Of a stretch of DNA of 64,000 nucleotides, positions 52,790 to 62,165 are shown one piece after another. The notes under the pieces were generated by a model. It was not told where the DNA came from. It made no database searches and saw nothing but the letters and a program-made list of their open reading frames with translations. Position numbers and translations under genes: made by a program. Source of the stretch: a bacterium. Lineage in GTDB: Bacteria > Patescibacteriota > Gracilibacteria > UBA1369 > PNNO01. The stretch spans positions 229,051 through 293,050 of the forward strand of contig PNNO01000001.1 in assembly GCA_013824265.1 (NCBI GenBank). Reading direction: 5' to 3'. The stretch's first letter is position 1. Every line of letters begins with the position of its first letter.

Positions 52790-52915
52790 AAAAAGTTGAT
52801 TAGATATTTTCTAAGCGAACTATAGTAAAAATCAGTGCCACACGCAAGCTCATGCAAGAACCCTTTTTGTAATGAAAAATCGCTTTTAAACTTATAAAAG
52901 ATGGAAAAGCGACAC

Positions 52916-52944
52916 TTGACAATTAGGGAGATTTTTGGCATAAA
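52916..52944 (+). promoter_or_regulatory. Promoter of the third sigma operon
   Basis: -35 TTGACA (52916-52921, consensus) and a weaker -10 CATAAA (52939-52944), with a 17-base spacer. The GTG at 52986 is about 35 bases after the expected start. Confidence 0.65.
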
Positions 52945-52985
52945 TTAACCCTTCACTTTAAGCGAATCAGTAAAAACCCCAATTT

Positions 52986-53567
52986 GTGCCAAACAGCGCT
53001 GAACTAGAATTGGAAAGACGCCTCGTGGAAGCGGTAAAAAAGGACCCCGAGAAATTCGGAGATCTTTACGAAAGATACTATGATCAGATATACCGATACG
53101 TATATCGCCGCGCCGGAGGAGATCAAGACGTAACCCATGATTTGGTTAGTCAAACGTTCATGGATGCTTTATCGCACATGAAATCCTTCACTTGGCAGGG
53201 CTATCCGTTCTCGTCGTGGCTTTACAAAATTGCGCATAACAACGTGATAAAATGGTACCGAAAAGCGGGGAACAGAAACTATCTTCCGATTGAAGAAGCA
53301 ATAAATGTTTCCAATCAGGATCGTGACCAAAAAGAGCTTACCGATGCCTCAATCGCAAAATCACAAATAAACGCGATGATGGTGAAACTTGAAGAAGATG
53401 AACGCGAAATACTTCGCCTTAAATTTTTTGAAGGACTTTCCAACATGGAAATCGCTGACGTTATGGGGCTTTCTGTCTCAAACATAGGCGTAAAAGTGTT
53501 CAGAACGCTAAAAAAAGCAAAAGGATTTCTCCCTAATAAACAAGATTTAAAACCACTTAATGATTAA
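52986..53567 (+). CDS. ECF-type RNA polymerase sigma factor (third)
   Basis: A 193-residue sigma factor starting at GTG. Region 2 includes DVTHDLVSQTFMDALSHMKS and SSWLYKIAHNNVIKWYRKAG; region 4 includes LKFFEGLSNMEIADVMGLSV with a clear helix-turn-helix. It is the usual length for an ECF factor. The next gene begins 8 bases before its end and encodes a membrane protein with a long cytoplasmic N-terminus, the layout of an anti-sigma. Confidence 0.92.
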   Translation: MPNSAELELERRLVEAVKKDPEKFGDLYERYYDQIYRYVYRRAGGDQDVTHDLVSQTFMDALSHMKSFTWQGYPFSSWLYKIAHNNVIKWYRKAGNRNYLPIEEAINVSNQDRDQKELTDASIAKSQINAMMVKLEEDEREILRLKFFEGLSNMEIADVMGLSVSNIGVKVFRTLKKAKGFLPNKQDLKPLND

Positions 53568-54690
53568 AAATTATTTCAGCGACATAACGGATCTATTCCT
53601 CGCAGTAAAAAAAGAGGAAAATATACAGATTAATGAAGAAGCGAAAGCCGAAATCAGACAAATGTTGCAAGCAAAAATAGCTGAGATGACAAACGCCACT
53701 GCCCACAAAGCAGCGCAAATTGATGACTCCCCAAAACAACCATTTTGGTCAACATGGAGATACCAATTATTTGGCGTTCCGGCCTCACTTTTTGCCCTTG
53801 TACTCATTGTTTTTGTAACATCAAATTTAAAAGTCTCAATACCTAAAGAAGACTTTAGTCCAACACGTGAAAATCCTACAAAAACAGCCGTTGTGGAAAC
53901 TGTAGACCCAGCCAAAACGGAAAGCGACAGGCCTCTTGTTAAAACGGCACCGGGGTTGCTGGTGCTCGATTTCTCCGAAGAAAATAACAGCTCAAGATCG
54001 CTAAATAAAACCTCAACTGTCATTAAAACAATTAGACAGGAACAACCTCTGGAAGAACAAGTTGGTCAGGAAGAAAGTAAATTTGAAATTCCAAAAATTG
54101 AATATAGCGATGCGCAGAATCTTGTAATAGACGGCCAAAAGGAACCTGCCAAAACACCGGTGATTAAAACAGGTGCCAGTATAGATGTAGCAGCCGAAGA
54201 AATTATTCCTGACTGGCAAAAGACAAATGATGCAACAGTGCAAACGCCTCAGGCCTCAGAACCTGTCGATTCTCTTGATGCGGAAATTCCTTCCGATCAA
54301 GTTGTCACTACGCCTGTCACACCAATAACAACAAGCCCTACTGAAACATTGGAAACATTAGACACATTGGATACACCGGAGCCCATTACTACGGCCGAAA
54401 TTATCAAAGAAGTTATTCCGGAAACAATATCCCCTAAAGTTGATTACCCAATATACACTTACAAAGATGAAACTTTAAAAACGCAGGATGCGTTTACCAA
54501 GGAAAATCTTGCAAAATTAACCAAATCAAAAACTCCCGAATCAGTCACGGTATACTACGTTGAAAAAAATCAGGTTGTCGTGGAAATAGAAGAAGACGGC
54601 ATCACAAAATGGTATCTTTTTGACAACATTAAGGGAATCTGGACAATTTCAAGATATGAAAAATTTGTCACCGATAATGTGGTAAAATAG
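53560..54690 (+). CDS. Single-pass membrane protein, probable anti-sigma factor
   Basis: A 376-residue protein: a cytoplasmic helical N-terminus (1-69, MIKNYFSDITDLFLAV...), a membrane helix (about 70-87) and a long external region, mostly Pro/Thr/Glu-rich and likely unstructured (about 90-290), with a small C-terminal beta part (about 315-370). The cytoplasmic part has no zinc motif but could bind the sigma, which is encoded upstream with an 8-base overlap. The same order (about 60-70 cytoplasmic residues, one helix, long external part) is seen in the A2M protein. Confidence 0.7.
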   Translation: MIKNYFSDITDLFLAVKKEENIQINEEAKAEIRQMLQAKIAEMTNATAHKAAQIDDSPKQPFWSTWRYQLFGVPASLFALVLIVFVTSNLKVSIPKEDFSPTRENPTKTAVVETVDPAKTESDRPLVKTAPGLLVLDFSEENNSSRSLNKTSTVIKTIRQEQPLEEQVGQEESKFEIPKIEYSDAQNLVIDGQKEPAKTPVIKTGASIDVAAEEIIPDWQKTNDATVQTPQASEPVDSLDAEIPSDQVVTTPVTPITTSPTETLETLDTLDTPEPITTAEIIKEVIPETISPKVDYPIYTYKDETLKTQDAFTKENLAKLTKSKTPESVTVYYVEKNQVVVEIEEDGITKWYLFDNIKGIWTISRYEKFVTDNVVK

Positions 54691-54694
54691 GCAC

Positions 54695-55402
54695 ATGAAT
54701 GAAAATATTAAGCCAGAGACGAGCTTTGCGAGTCTCTCTGCGAGCGAAAACTTATCGCGAGCTAAGCGTGAGCGAAAGCGAACTCCTTTGCTTGTAGCCA
54801 CACAGAATATCGGCAAGTTTTCCGAGATAGAAGAGGTTTTAAGACCCCTTCCTTTAAACCTTTATCATCTTAAACTGGAAGATTTTTCCGGATATTTAAA
54901 AGATGATCATTTTGAAGAACACGGCCAAACATTCGAAGAAAACGCGGAGCTAAAAGCAATGCACTACCACGAACTTATAGGCATGCCGACAATAGGTGAA
55001 GACTCCGGAATAATAGTCGACGCACTCGCCGGTGAACTTGGCGTTAAAACAAGAAGATGGGGGGCCGGAGAAAAAGCAACGGATGAAGAATGGATTGAGT
55101 ATTTTATGAACATTATGAAAGATGTTCCTGAAGAAAAAAGAACGGCGCGATTTGTATGCGCCGCAGCATTTATGAACGGAGAAGGTGAAGTCGCAATGTT
55201 CAGAGGCCAAACGGAAGGCGTGATAACCCGCACATTGGAAGCGCCTCTGCGCCCGGGCATACCTCTTAGCTCATGTTTTAGACCTGCCGGAAAAGATAAA
55301 GTTTACTCCGCGTTAAGTGAACAGGAAAAAAACACAATAAGCCACCGCGGAAAAGCCTTCCACGAACTTAAGGATTTTATAACGGAAGTTTACGGATTTT
55401 AG
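54695..55402 (+). CDS. rdgB: Non-canonical purine NTP pyrophosphatase (RdgB/HAM1)
   Basis: An enzyme that removes dITP, ITP and XTP from the nucleotide pool by cutting them to the monophosphate. Motifs present: LLVATQNIGKFSEIEEVL (N-terminal strand and Lys), TFEENAELKA (metal-binding glutamate and the helix), GEDSGIIVDAL (catalytic Asp), ending with ISHRGKAF. As read from the ATG at 54695 it is 235 residues and carries about 31 extra residues (full of R, A, S, E) from a low-complexity DNA stretch. A TTG at 54788 would give 204 residues, the family's usual length, and is at least as likely. Domain III loop FRPAG is in place of the usual DP-F-P-G. Confidence 0.9.
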   Translation: MNENIKPETSFASLSASENLSRAKRERKRTPLLVATQNIGKFSEIEEVLRPLPLNLYHLKLEDFSGYLKDDHFEEHGQTFEENAELKAMHYHELIGMPTIGEDSGIIVDALAGELGVKTRRWGAGEKATDEEWIEYFMNIMKDVPEEKRTARFVCAAAFMNGEGEVAMFRGQTEGVITRTLEAPLRPGIPLSSCFRPAGKDKVYSALSEQEKNTISHRGKAFHELKDFITEVYGF

Positions 55403-55438
55403 TCACGCACCGAACCACACTACGCACCTGTGCGAAGC

Positions 55439-56566
55439 CTAAAAACCGCGCCCCCAAATCTTCGCGTAAACCTTATACGTATCGTCGCAGTATCTGTCCC
55501 ACGTATATTGTTCAGCTTGTTTAAGCCCTCGCGCGACCATTTTGTCATACAGCTCTTCATCATGTAAAAGCTCGATAATCGCTTTCGCAAACCCATCACT
55601 ATCCATTGGGTCTACAAATAAAGCGGCGTCCCCAAGTGCTTCGGGGAGACTTGATGCGTTTGAAGAAATAACCGGAGTTCCGCATGCCATAGCCTCTAAA
55701 GGAGGCAAACCAAACCCCTCGTACAAAGAAGGAAAGATAAAAATTTTCGCCAAATTATAAAATGAAACAAGTTCATCGTCGGAAACATTTGTGAACACAT
55801 GCACTCTTCCGGCAAGCCCAAGCTTATCAATCTTCTTCAAAATTCCATTTAAATTTCCCTTCAAACTTGTGTACCCAACCAAAAGTAAATGAATATCGTG
55901 ATTATCAAAATAAACCTTCTTAAAGGCATCCAAGGCAGTTTCCAGATTCTTCCTTCGTGCGTCCAAAGCTCCCACAAAAAGTAAATATTGCTTCCCCTTT
56001 TGAAATCCATGAGCTGTATAAAAAGACTGCGGAACGAAATCAATAATTTTAAATTTTTCCTGAACCGGCGGGTAAGCAACAAAAATTTTCTCCTTATCTA
56101 TCTTAAGATGCTCGGCAATATCGTTCTTTGTATACTCGGAATTCGCCAAAATATAATCAGCCTTTTTCATGCCTCTGTACGCCCATTTTAAAAACATTTT
56201 AAATTTTCCGCTCGTCTCTTTTGGCATAACAAGGGGAATAATATCAAGACAGCTAACCACGGTATTTTTCCCGGAAAGAAAATTAAGCATAAAAGCTTCC
56301 TCCCCAAACATTATGTGCCTAACACGATTCTCCTTAAATTCCTTTCGAAATTTTATCGGATGAAAAAAATGATTCGCCAAATGCCTAATGGTTGAATATC
56401 CATCACCTTTCAGCGGATAAAGAGATTTTATTTCAAAATCAACTCTGTCTGACAAATACGAAAAAAACCGCGATTCATAATGCCTTTTATACCCGGTTTT
56501 AGTTTTCTTGTCGCCCTTTTCGACAAATGTTTTTTCTCCTACAAAAAGTGTAACTGGAATCTTCAT
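55439..56566 (-). CDS. Glycosyltransferase, family 4 (GT-B)
   Basis: A 375-residue GT-B fold enzyme that moves a sugar from a nucleotide donor to a glycan or lipid. The C-terminal half has the EGFGLPPLEAMACGTPVISS motif (E-x7-E, near residue 290) of family 4 glycosyltransferases, and GALDARRKNLETAL before it. The ATG at 56566 was chosen because it begins the Rossmann-like strand KIPVTLFVG; a longer frame starts in a poor stretch. The acceptor is unknown. It converges on rdgB. Confidence 0.9.
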   Translation of the reverse strand: MKIPVTLFVGEKTFVEKGDKKTKTGYKRHYESRFFSYLSDRVDFEIKSLYPLKGDGYSTIRHLANHFFHPIKFRKEFKENRVRHIMFGEEAFMLNFLSGKNTVVSCLDIIPLVMPKETSGKFKMFLKWAYRGMKKADYILANSEYTKNDIAEHLKIDKEKIFVAYPPVQEKFKIIDFVPQSFYTAHGFQKGKQYLLFVGALDARRKNLETALDAFKKVYFDNHDIHLLLVGYTSLKGNLNGILKKIDKLGLAGRVHVFTNVSDDELVSFYNLAKIFIFPSLYEGFGLPPLEAMACGTPVISSNASSLPEALGDAALFVDPMDSDGFAKAIIELLHDEELYDKMVARGLKQAEQYTWDRYCDDTYKVYAKIWGRGF

Positions 56567-56690
56567 GGCTGTATTGTAGCAACCACAACAAAAAATTAAC
56601 AGATATTTCTTGAATTTGACCATAGATCATAATTGAAGATAGTTGCAAAAAAATATATATTCTGTCGCAGGTACTCTCTAAATAATCACT

Positions 56691-57155
56691 ATGCTTGAAA
56701 CTCAAAGAAACGTTTCCGATATGAGCGAAGGTCGTGCCAATGAAATCGTCAATTTCCTTGAAAAAAATGAACCAACAAAATTTGGGAACGTAAAAACTCC
56801 TTCATCACTTATGCAACTTGCCGATATCGCTTATAAAACGCTGGACAGAAAAACTCCGTCTTCTTTAAACGAGCTTGTCCACGAAGCCAGCAGAAAAATC
56901 CAACCGATTCAGGAAAGAATAGGACTTGATATAGGCCCAAAAAGATCAGAATATCTTATAGGTCATTTGCTTGGAAATGAAGATGATCCACATTTTAGAA
57001 AAACCGATGACATCTACACAAAAAGAGAAGTCTTCAGAAAAGCCGCGGCCACTGTAGCACGATTCTACGAAGAGCTTAAAGAAGGTCCAACAAGCGGACT
57101 TATTGTTGAAGTAAATAAAATCATAGATGAGAAATACCCAATAGTTAATGGATAA
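56691..57155 (+). CDS. Small hypothetical protein upstream of an O-methyltransferase
   Basis: A 154-residue, soluble, mostly helical protein with charged stretches and no signal peptide. The segment VKTPSSLMQLADIAYKTLDRKTPSSL contains two TPSSL motifs 22 residues apart, a small internal repeat. Its end overlaps the methyltransferase start by 8 bases, so they are co-translated. No known family. Confidence 0.6.
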   Translation: MLETQRNVSDMSEGRANEIVNFLEKNEPTKFGNVKTPSSLMQLADIAYKTLDRKTPSSLNELVHEASRKIQPIQERIGLDIGPKRSEYLIGHLLGNEDDPHFRKTDDIYTKREVFRKAAATVARFYEELKEGPTSGLIVEVNKIIDEKYPIVNG

Positions 57156-57690
57156 GAAGGTAGAAAAAACGCTTAAAAAGCTTGAGGAAACCGGCCATGA
57201 ATTTTGGATAATTCCACATGAAACCGGCGAGTTTTTGAACAATCTTATTCGTGAAAAAAATATAAAATGCGTACTTGAAGTGGGCACTTCAATTGGCTAT
57301 TCGGGTATCTGGATGGCCGAAGCACTGTCTCACACCGGCGGGAAACTTTACACGCTTGAATCCCACAATGAGCGCTTTGAGAAAGCAAAAAATCATTTTG
57401 AAGAAGCCGGACTTACCAAGTACATTACGCAGCTAAAAGGTCACGCACCGGACATAGAAATTCCGGATATGTTTGATCTTCTTTTTCTGGACGCAACAAA
57501 AATTGAATACGTTTCTTACATAAAAACATTCCTTTTCCACATGAAAAAAGGAGGAGTAATAGTTGCCGATAACGCAATAAGCCATCGCAAAGAATTGGCC
57601 GAATATGAAAAATACATATTCAACTCCCCGCAGTTAAAAAGCGAATTAAACACCCTCGGAACAGGAATATTTATATCCACAATTATATAG
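57148..57690 (+). CDS. SAM-dependent O-methyltransferase (catechol-type)
   Basis: A 180-residue enzyme of the class I Rossmann fold. Motif I reads LEVGTSIGYSGIWMAEAL (near residue 41), the usual G-x-G-x-G of SAM binding; LYTLESHNER gives the acidic ribose-binding residue, and FDLLFLDATK and GGVIVADNA match the metal-binding region of COMT-like enzymes (D in LFLDA and D-N). Catechol-type O-methyltransferases act on small phenols or RNA; the substrate is unknown. Its end overlaps the converging PBP1A gene by 8 bases. Confidence 0.85.
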   Translation: MDKKVEKTLKKLEETGHEFWIIPHETGEFLNNLIREKNIKCVLEVGTSIGYSGIWMAEALSHTGGKLYTLESHNERFEKAKNHFEEAGLTKYITQLKGHAPDIEIPDMFDLLFLDATKIEYVSYIKTFLFHMKKGGVIVADNAISHRKELAEYEKYIFNSPQLKSELNTLGTGIFISTII

Positions 57691-60544
57691 TCGGCGCCAA
57701 CTCTTCTTCAGGCGTCACAGGTTCAACCACGGCTGCAGGTTCTTCCACAACAGGCTCTGTAACGGGCTGTTCGGTAGTGTCCACGATTGTTTCTCCGCCA
57801 CCATTATCTTCTTCGGCAGGGGCATCTCCAGAGATTCTAACATCTATTGTAGACTGAGCTGTATATCCGTAAATATCTGTAAGTACCGCCTTAATTGTAT
57901 GAACGGATCCGGGCTCAAGGAATTTTGAAATTCTTAAAGTTCCGGTATATGGATTATCGCGGGAAGTGGATTGCAAAGTTCCATCAAAGAAAAATTGTAC
58001 GGTATCAATATCAAAATCAGAATCGGCATTAACCTTAACACTTAAATTTCCGGCCTCAATTTTCGCATAGCTGCTTGGCTCCGTAATTTTAATGGATCTG
58101 GTAGATTTAAATTGTTGCTCGTTACAAAGCGGACTAACTTCGGCTGGAGGTACACCAACGGCCGAGCCCTCTTGTGCGGCCATGCCGGCCGCCCACGCCT
58201 GCACCGCAGCTTCCCAGTTTGTAAAAGTAGGAACAATTGCGTGATGCTGTCTGTATGTTTTTTCTTCAACAAATTCGGTAGGGCACCACTCGTTCGCAAG
58301 GAGATTATTTCTTGTATCGATTTTTACCTTTGCGAATGAATTATCAACTTCCGTAGGCAGACCAAAACTCGCAAAAACATCGCTTCTTAAGCCTTCCGGC
58401 GGAGTGTTTGCTCCCGGTAATTTACCTGTTGCGGCGCTAACCGTAACGGTCTGAATTCCCGGTGGTACCGGAAATTCCTCATAAGCCCAGCCTTTAAGTG
58501 TATGTGCCTCTTCCATAAATTTCTTCCAGATAGGAGCTGCGGCAGTATATCCATCAGCAGGCATATACAGATTCCCCGACTTCCTATCATCGCTATTCCC
58601 CGCCCAAACGCCTGTCACCAAATGAGTTGTATAACCCATTGACCAAAGATTGCTCGGCACAACAACATTTCCAACTCTTTTGCTAGATGTTCCCGTCTTT
58701 GCTGCGGCAACCTGCCCGGACACCGCAAGCGTTCCTCCAAGCCTAACTGCTGGATCGGATAAAATACTTGTTATAAGATATGCAATTTGCGGATCCAAAA
58801 CTTCTTCCGCTTTTCTATCCGGATCAACTTCCTCCAAAATATCACCATCTGAATTTTGAATTTTTAATATACTAACCGGCTCCATTCTTTTTCCTCCATT
58901 TGCAAAAACTCCAAACGCGGAAGTATGATCAACAAGCCTTACTTCGGCAGTACCAAGAGCAAGCGGCCATCCGTAATCCACGTCTTTGCTAAGAAATTTT
59001 ATTCCCATTCTTTCAGCCAAATTCAAAACCGGTTCCTGCTCTCCAGCCAAAAAGTAAGCTTTAATTGCAGGTATATTTCTTGATTGTGCAAGAGCGGCAC
59101 GTATAGTCATAGGCCCTTTAAAAGATCCATCATAGTTCTTTGGTGGCTCTCCTCCTCCAAATTGCGTCCTTACGTCATACAATACGGACGCAGGGGCATA
59201 TCTGTTATAAAAAGCCTGTGCGTAAACATAAGGCTTAAAAGAAGATCCCGGCTGTTTATAACTTGTAGCTATATTCACGTTTCCATCAATCGTTTCGTCC
59301 CAATAATCTTTTGATCCAACCATGGCAAGAATTTCTCCTGTCTTTGGATCTATGGAAACAAGCGCGGCATTTGTAGCATTAAATCTTGTAGTATTGGAGG
59401 TTGCTCCTTCCAAAACAAGTCTTTCCGCTATCTCCTGCATATCCGCATCAAGCGTTGTATAAACCTGCAAACCTCCCTGCTCAACAACTTCCTTTCCGTA
59501 TTTTTCTTCCAATTGCTCTATAACATAGAAGACAAAATGAGGAGAATCCATCCTGGAAATATGTTTTTCAAAAACAAGACTTTGGAGTTTTGCCCACGCT
59601 TCATCTTTTTCTTCAGCAGTAATATAGCCGTCGTTATACATCTTTCTTAAAATCAAATCCGCACGACCCGGTATATAAATTGTGTGCTCGGCATCAAGCT
59701 CGTAACCTTTTCCTATAAGCCCCAGTTTATAATCAACATCAACTTCCAATTTGCTTGAATCGTAAATTTCATGATCTATTAAATTCTGTATCGGAACAAG
59801 AAGCTCCGAATTTCTGTTTGCACCATATGGATTGTAATAACTTGGAGCCTGTGGAAGGCCGGCCAAAATTGCACTTTCCGCTATATCCAAATCTTTAGCA
59901 TCTTTTCCAAAATATATTTCTGCGGCCTTCTGTATTCCGTAAGCCGTATTTCCATAAGGGATTTTATTCAAATAAAGCTCTAGAATTTTTTGTTTATCAT
60001 AAGCTTGCTCAAGCCTTACGGCCAAAATAAGTTCTTTTATTTTTCTTGTATAACTTCTTTCCGCTGATAAAAACGCGTTCTTAACATACTGCTGTGTAAT
60101 TGTTGATCCTCCACGCTGTGTGCCGATACCAAAAACCTCGTACATTCCGGCCTTAATAATAGCGGGTAAATCGAACCCTTTATGATTCCAAAATTCCCCG
60201 TCCTCTATACTCACTGTAGCATCAACCAAGTGCTTGGAAATCTGATCATAAGCAACATACTGTCTGTTTTCATCCCCATGCTTCACGTAAAGAACTTTGC
60301 CGTTTCTATCATAAATTGTTGTGGACTGGGCAACACTTAATTTGTCGATGTCTCGAACATCCGGAAGCCCTATGCTTAAAATCGCGATAAAAATCGTAAT
60401 CAAAATAACTCCGGCAAGAAAAAACCCCGCAAGCCCAACGAATGCGTAGATTAAAACTTGTTTGCCGGATACCTTTTGACCCGCAGCCGAATTCCTCTGC
60501 CTTCTTGCAAGTACAGCCCTAATCTTATTTTGAATATCGCTCAT
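57683..60544 (-). CDS. Bifunctional penicillin-binding protein 1A
   Basis: A 953-residue class A PBP that polymerises and cross-links peptidoglycan. One membrane helix (about 31-56), a transglycosylase domain with catalytic E114 in EDGEFWNHKG and the GSTITQQ motif (146-152), a transpeptidase domain with S434-S-F-K437, S488-R-N490 and the KTGT motif near residue 618, then an Ig-like C-terminal domain and an acidic, proline-rich tail. All catalytic motifs are intact. The tail is longer than usual. Confidence 0.94.
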   Translation of the reverse strand: MSDIQNKIRAVLARRQRNSAAGQKVSGKQVLIYAFVGLAGFFLAGVILITIFIAILSIGLPDVRDIDKLSVAQSTTIYDRNGKVLYVKHGDENRQYVAYDQISKHLVDATVSIEDGEFWNHKGFDLPAIIKAGMYEVFGIGTQRGGSTITQQYVKNAFLSAERSYTRKIKELILAVRLEQAYDKQKILELYLNKIPYGNTAYGIQKAAEIYFGKDAKDLDIAESAILAGLPQAPSYYNPYGANRNSELLVPIQNLIDHEIYDSSKLEVDVDYKLGLIGKGYELDAEHTIYIPGRADLILRKMYNDGYITAEEKDEAWAKLQSLVFEKHISRMDSPHFVFYVIEQLEEKYGKEVVEQGGLQVYTTLDADMQEIAERLVLEGATSNTTRFNATNAALVSIDPKTGEILAMVGSKDYWDETIDGNVNIATSYKQPGSSFKPYVYAQAFYNRYAPASVLYDVRTQFGGGEPPKNYDGSFKGPMTIRAALAQSRNIPAIKAYFLAGEQEPVLNLAERMGIKFLSKDVDYGWPLALGTAEVRLVDHTSAFGVFANGGKRMEPVSILKIQNSDGDILEEVDPDRKAEEVLDPQIAYLITSILSDPAVRLGGTLAVSGQVAAAKTGTSSKRVGNVVVPSNLWSMGYTTHLVTGVWAGNSDDRKSGNLYMPADGYTAAAPIWKKFMEEAHTLKGWAYEEFPVPPGIQTVTVSAATGKLPGANTPPEGLRSDVFASFGLPTEVDNSFAKVKIDTRNNLLANEWCPTEFVEEKTYRQHHAIVPTFTNWEAAVQAWAAGMAAQEGSAVGVPPAEVSPLCNEQQFKSTRSIKITEPSSYAKIEAGNLSVKVNADSDFDIDTVQFFFDGTLQSTSRDNPYTGTLRISKFLEPGSVHTIKAVLTDIYGYTAQSTIDVRISGDAPAEEDNGGGETIVDTTEQPVTEPVVEEPAAVVEPVTPEEELAPTI

Positions 60545-60559
60545 ACTTTTTGGAAATGG

Positions 60560-61114
60560 CTAAAATTCAACCGGGTCATCGTCGTCATCGTATGACTTAA
60601 AGTTTACCGGAAGTTTTACGGTTTTGTCGTCAACAATCATCTCGACAACATTCGCATCACTCACCCCCGGAATATCACGATCGGTAAATTTTATTTTATC
60701 CGAACCTGAAGGAAGATTCTTAATTTCTTCATGAATAACCGTACCGTCTTCTTCTAAAATTCTAAAAGAAACATCTGTAAATTCTTTGCCTTCCGGCACT
60801 CTGTACATAAGGCTAAAACCTATTAATTCCGATGTGCCTCCGTCATAAACGGCACTTGTCTGACACATGGTAAACGGCTCACAGCCTTTATAAAGCTCAT
60901 TCTGGTTTTCAATAAATTCAGTTTTATCTTTGTCCAAGTCCATATCGCACCCGGTAGATAAACCAAGTCCGGCCAAAGTCGCAAGAACAAGCACTCTTGT
61001 ATGAGTCCTGTGTGAAAGCGCACGAATTGAATCCAAAAAAGAATTTGGCTTATTTTGGCTTTCAATGTGCCTTTCTATTCCCTCTATATGCTGATTATTT
61101 CTGTCCGGATTCAT
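60560..61114 (-). CDS. Putative lipoprotein with acidic tail
   Basis: A 184-residue protein. A 40-residue polar N-terminus precedes a hydrophobic helix (about 40-53) that ends LSTGC with Cys56, a lipobox-like site, though it is unusually far from the start and weak at the first position. The rest is beta-rich, ending with a run of Asp (DDDDDPVEF). It lies 16 bases upstream of the PBP1A gene in the same direction and may be co-expressed with it. No family is recognised. Confidence 0.6.
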   Translation of the reverse strand: MNPDRNNQHIEGIERHIESQNKPNSFLDSIRALSHRTHTRVLVLATLAGLGLSTGCDMDLDKDKTEFIENQNELYKGCEPFTMCQTSAVYDGGTSELIGFSLMYRVPEGKEFTDVSFRILEEDGTVIHEEIKNLPSGSDKIKFTDRDIPGVSDANVVEMIVDDKTVKLPVNFKSYDDDDDPVEF

Positions 61115-61181
61115 ATCTGAATTGATAATTCCCTAGTACCTTATATTGTCTATAAAAAGGCAAAAAAGTCAAGCAAATCAC

Positions 61182-61209
61182 TTGCAATTTAGCAAAATTG
61201 AATTATACT
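61182..61209 (+). promoter_or_regulatory. Promoter of the second sorting-tail gene
   Basis: -35 TTGCAA (61182-61187) and -10 TATACT (61204-61209), 16 bases apart. The leader of about 180 bases to 61398 contains a hairpin CACGAGT (61285-61291) / ACTCGTG (61311-61317). The 283-base gap 61115-61397 holds nothing else recognised. Confidence 0.6.
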
Positions 61210-61397
61210 TTCGCAACTGAAAGACAAACAGCGCGCTCATTCAAAATTCGGTTTTTTATTTATGCAATCTGCAAGCGTGTGTTTCACGAGTAAATCCATT
61301 CACACACACCACTCGTGGGCCACACGGCTCGTAGATTGATTATAGCGCAATAACGCGCAGCAAATCGCGCCTGGCCTCGTAGACAGGCAGAAAGAAG

Positions 61398-62096
61398 TTG
61401 CCCTTGGCACTTAAAATTCTGATTCTAATTCTCGGGGCTTCCACCGTAGCGATCCCTGCCACCGCCCGCGACCGGAAGGTGCCGGCGGGAATAGCCGCGT
61501 CTACCATTTCAGCCGTGCTGAAAAACGTGGACACGGATAGTGACGATATTGACTGCATGGAGTTGTTGCCAGACGGAACAGTCCGGATGGTGATGACTGG
61601 CGACGAGCCCTCGCCATGCAGACTTGGCTATGCGTCCGGTCTTATGTTGAGACTGGACAAAGGCTATTTCGTTACATCCGAAACGGAAGGTATTCTTACG
61701 CAAGGACTTCTCCGCGCGTATACGTCCGGAATACCTTACCGCATTATTGGGGATTCAAGACACCTCGTTGAGCCAAATGCAACGGCCGATATAGTGGTTG
61801 AAGAAAACTTCACCCACGTGCTCTCAAAGGAGGGAGAAACATCGGTAATAGCATGTGAGATGTCAGAGGACCCTGCCTGTATCAAACGCGGATTCTTACT
61901 GCTTGAGGGCGACATGATCACACTCCAAAGGGACGGCCAGGTTTACGCCTGGGAAAACTCCCAAGGAGATGATTTGTCACTCAAAGAGCAAGGAGGATGC
62001 AGCACCGGTAAAGGCAGGACTTCAAGTCCCTGGATAATGATGGCTCTCTTCTGGACACTAATGTGGCTCAGGCGTCGCAAGCCACGCGACAGCTAA
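61398..62096 (+). CDS. Secreted protein with MYXO-CTERM-like tail, unknown
   Basis: A 232-residue protein starting at TTG, with a signal peptide (about 1-23, ending ATA), a middle domain of mixed strands with two cysteine pairs (about 30-190), and a C-terminal tail with GGCS (199-202), hydrophobic helix (about 211-224) and RRRK (225-228). That three-part tail is shared in style with the 809-residue protein at 46255-48684. Base composition is GC-richer than most neighbours. It may be displayed on the surface after sorting. The middle domain is not recognised. Confidence 0.72.
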   Translation: MPLALKILILILGASTVAIPATARDRKVPAGIAASTISAVLKNVDTDSDDIDCMELLPDGTVRMVMTGDEPSPCRLGYASGLMLRLDKGYFVTSETEGILTQGLLRAYTSGIPYRIIGDSRHLVEPNATADIVVEENFTHVLSKEGETSVIACEMSEDPACIKRGFLLLEGDMITLQRDGQVYAWENSQGDDLSLKEQGGCSTGKGRTSSPWIMMALFWTLMWLRRRKPRDS

Positions 62097-62165
62097 AAGC
62101 CCTCTACCTGTCCCCCTCAATCAATTGGATTTATGTGTGTGTTGTGCGAGGGGGGCTTTCTTTTA
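62096..62165. terminator. Terminator between converging genes
   Basis: AAAGCCC (62096-62102) pairs with the GGGCTTT end of the right arm (62148-62159), with a T-run following. It can serve both this gene and pheT. Confidence 0.65.
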
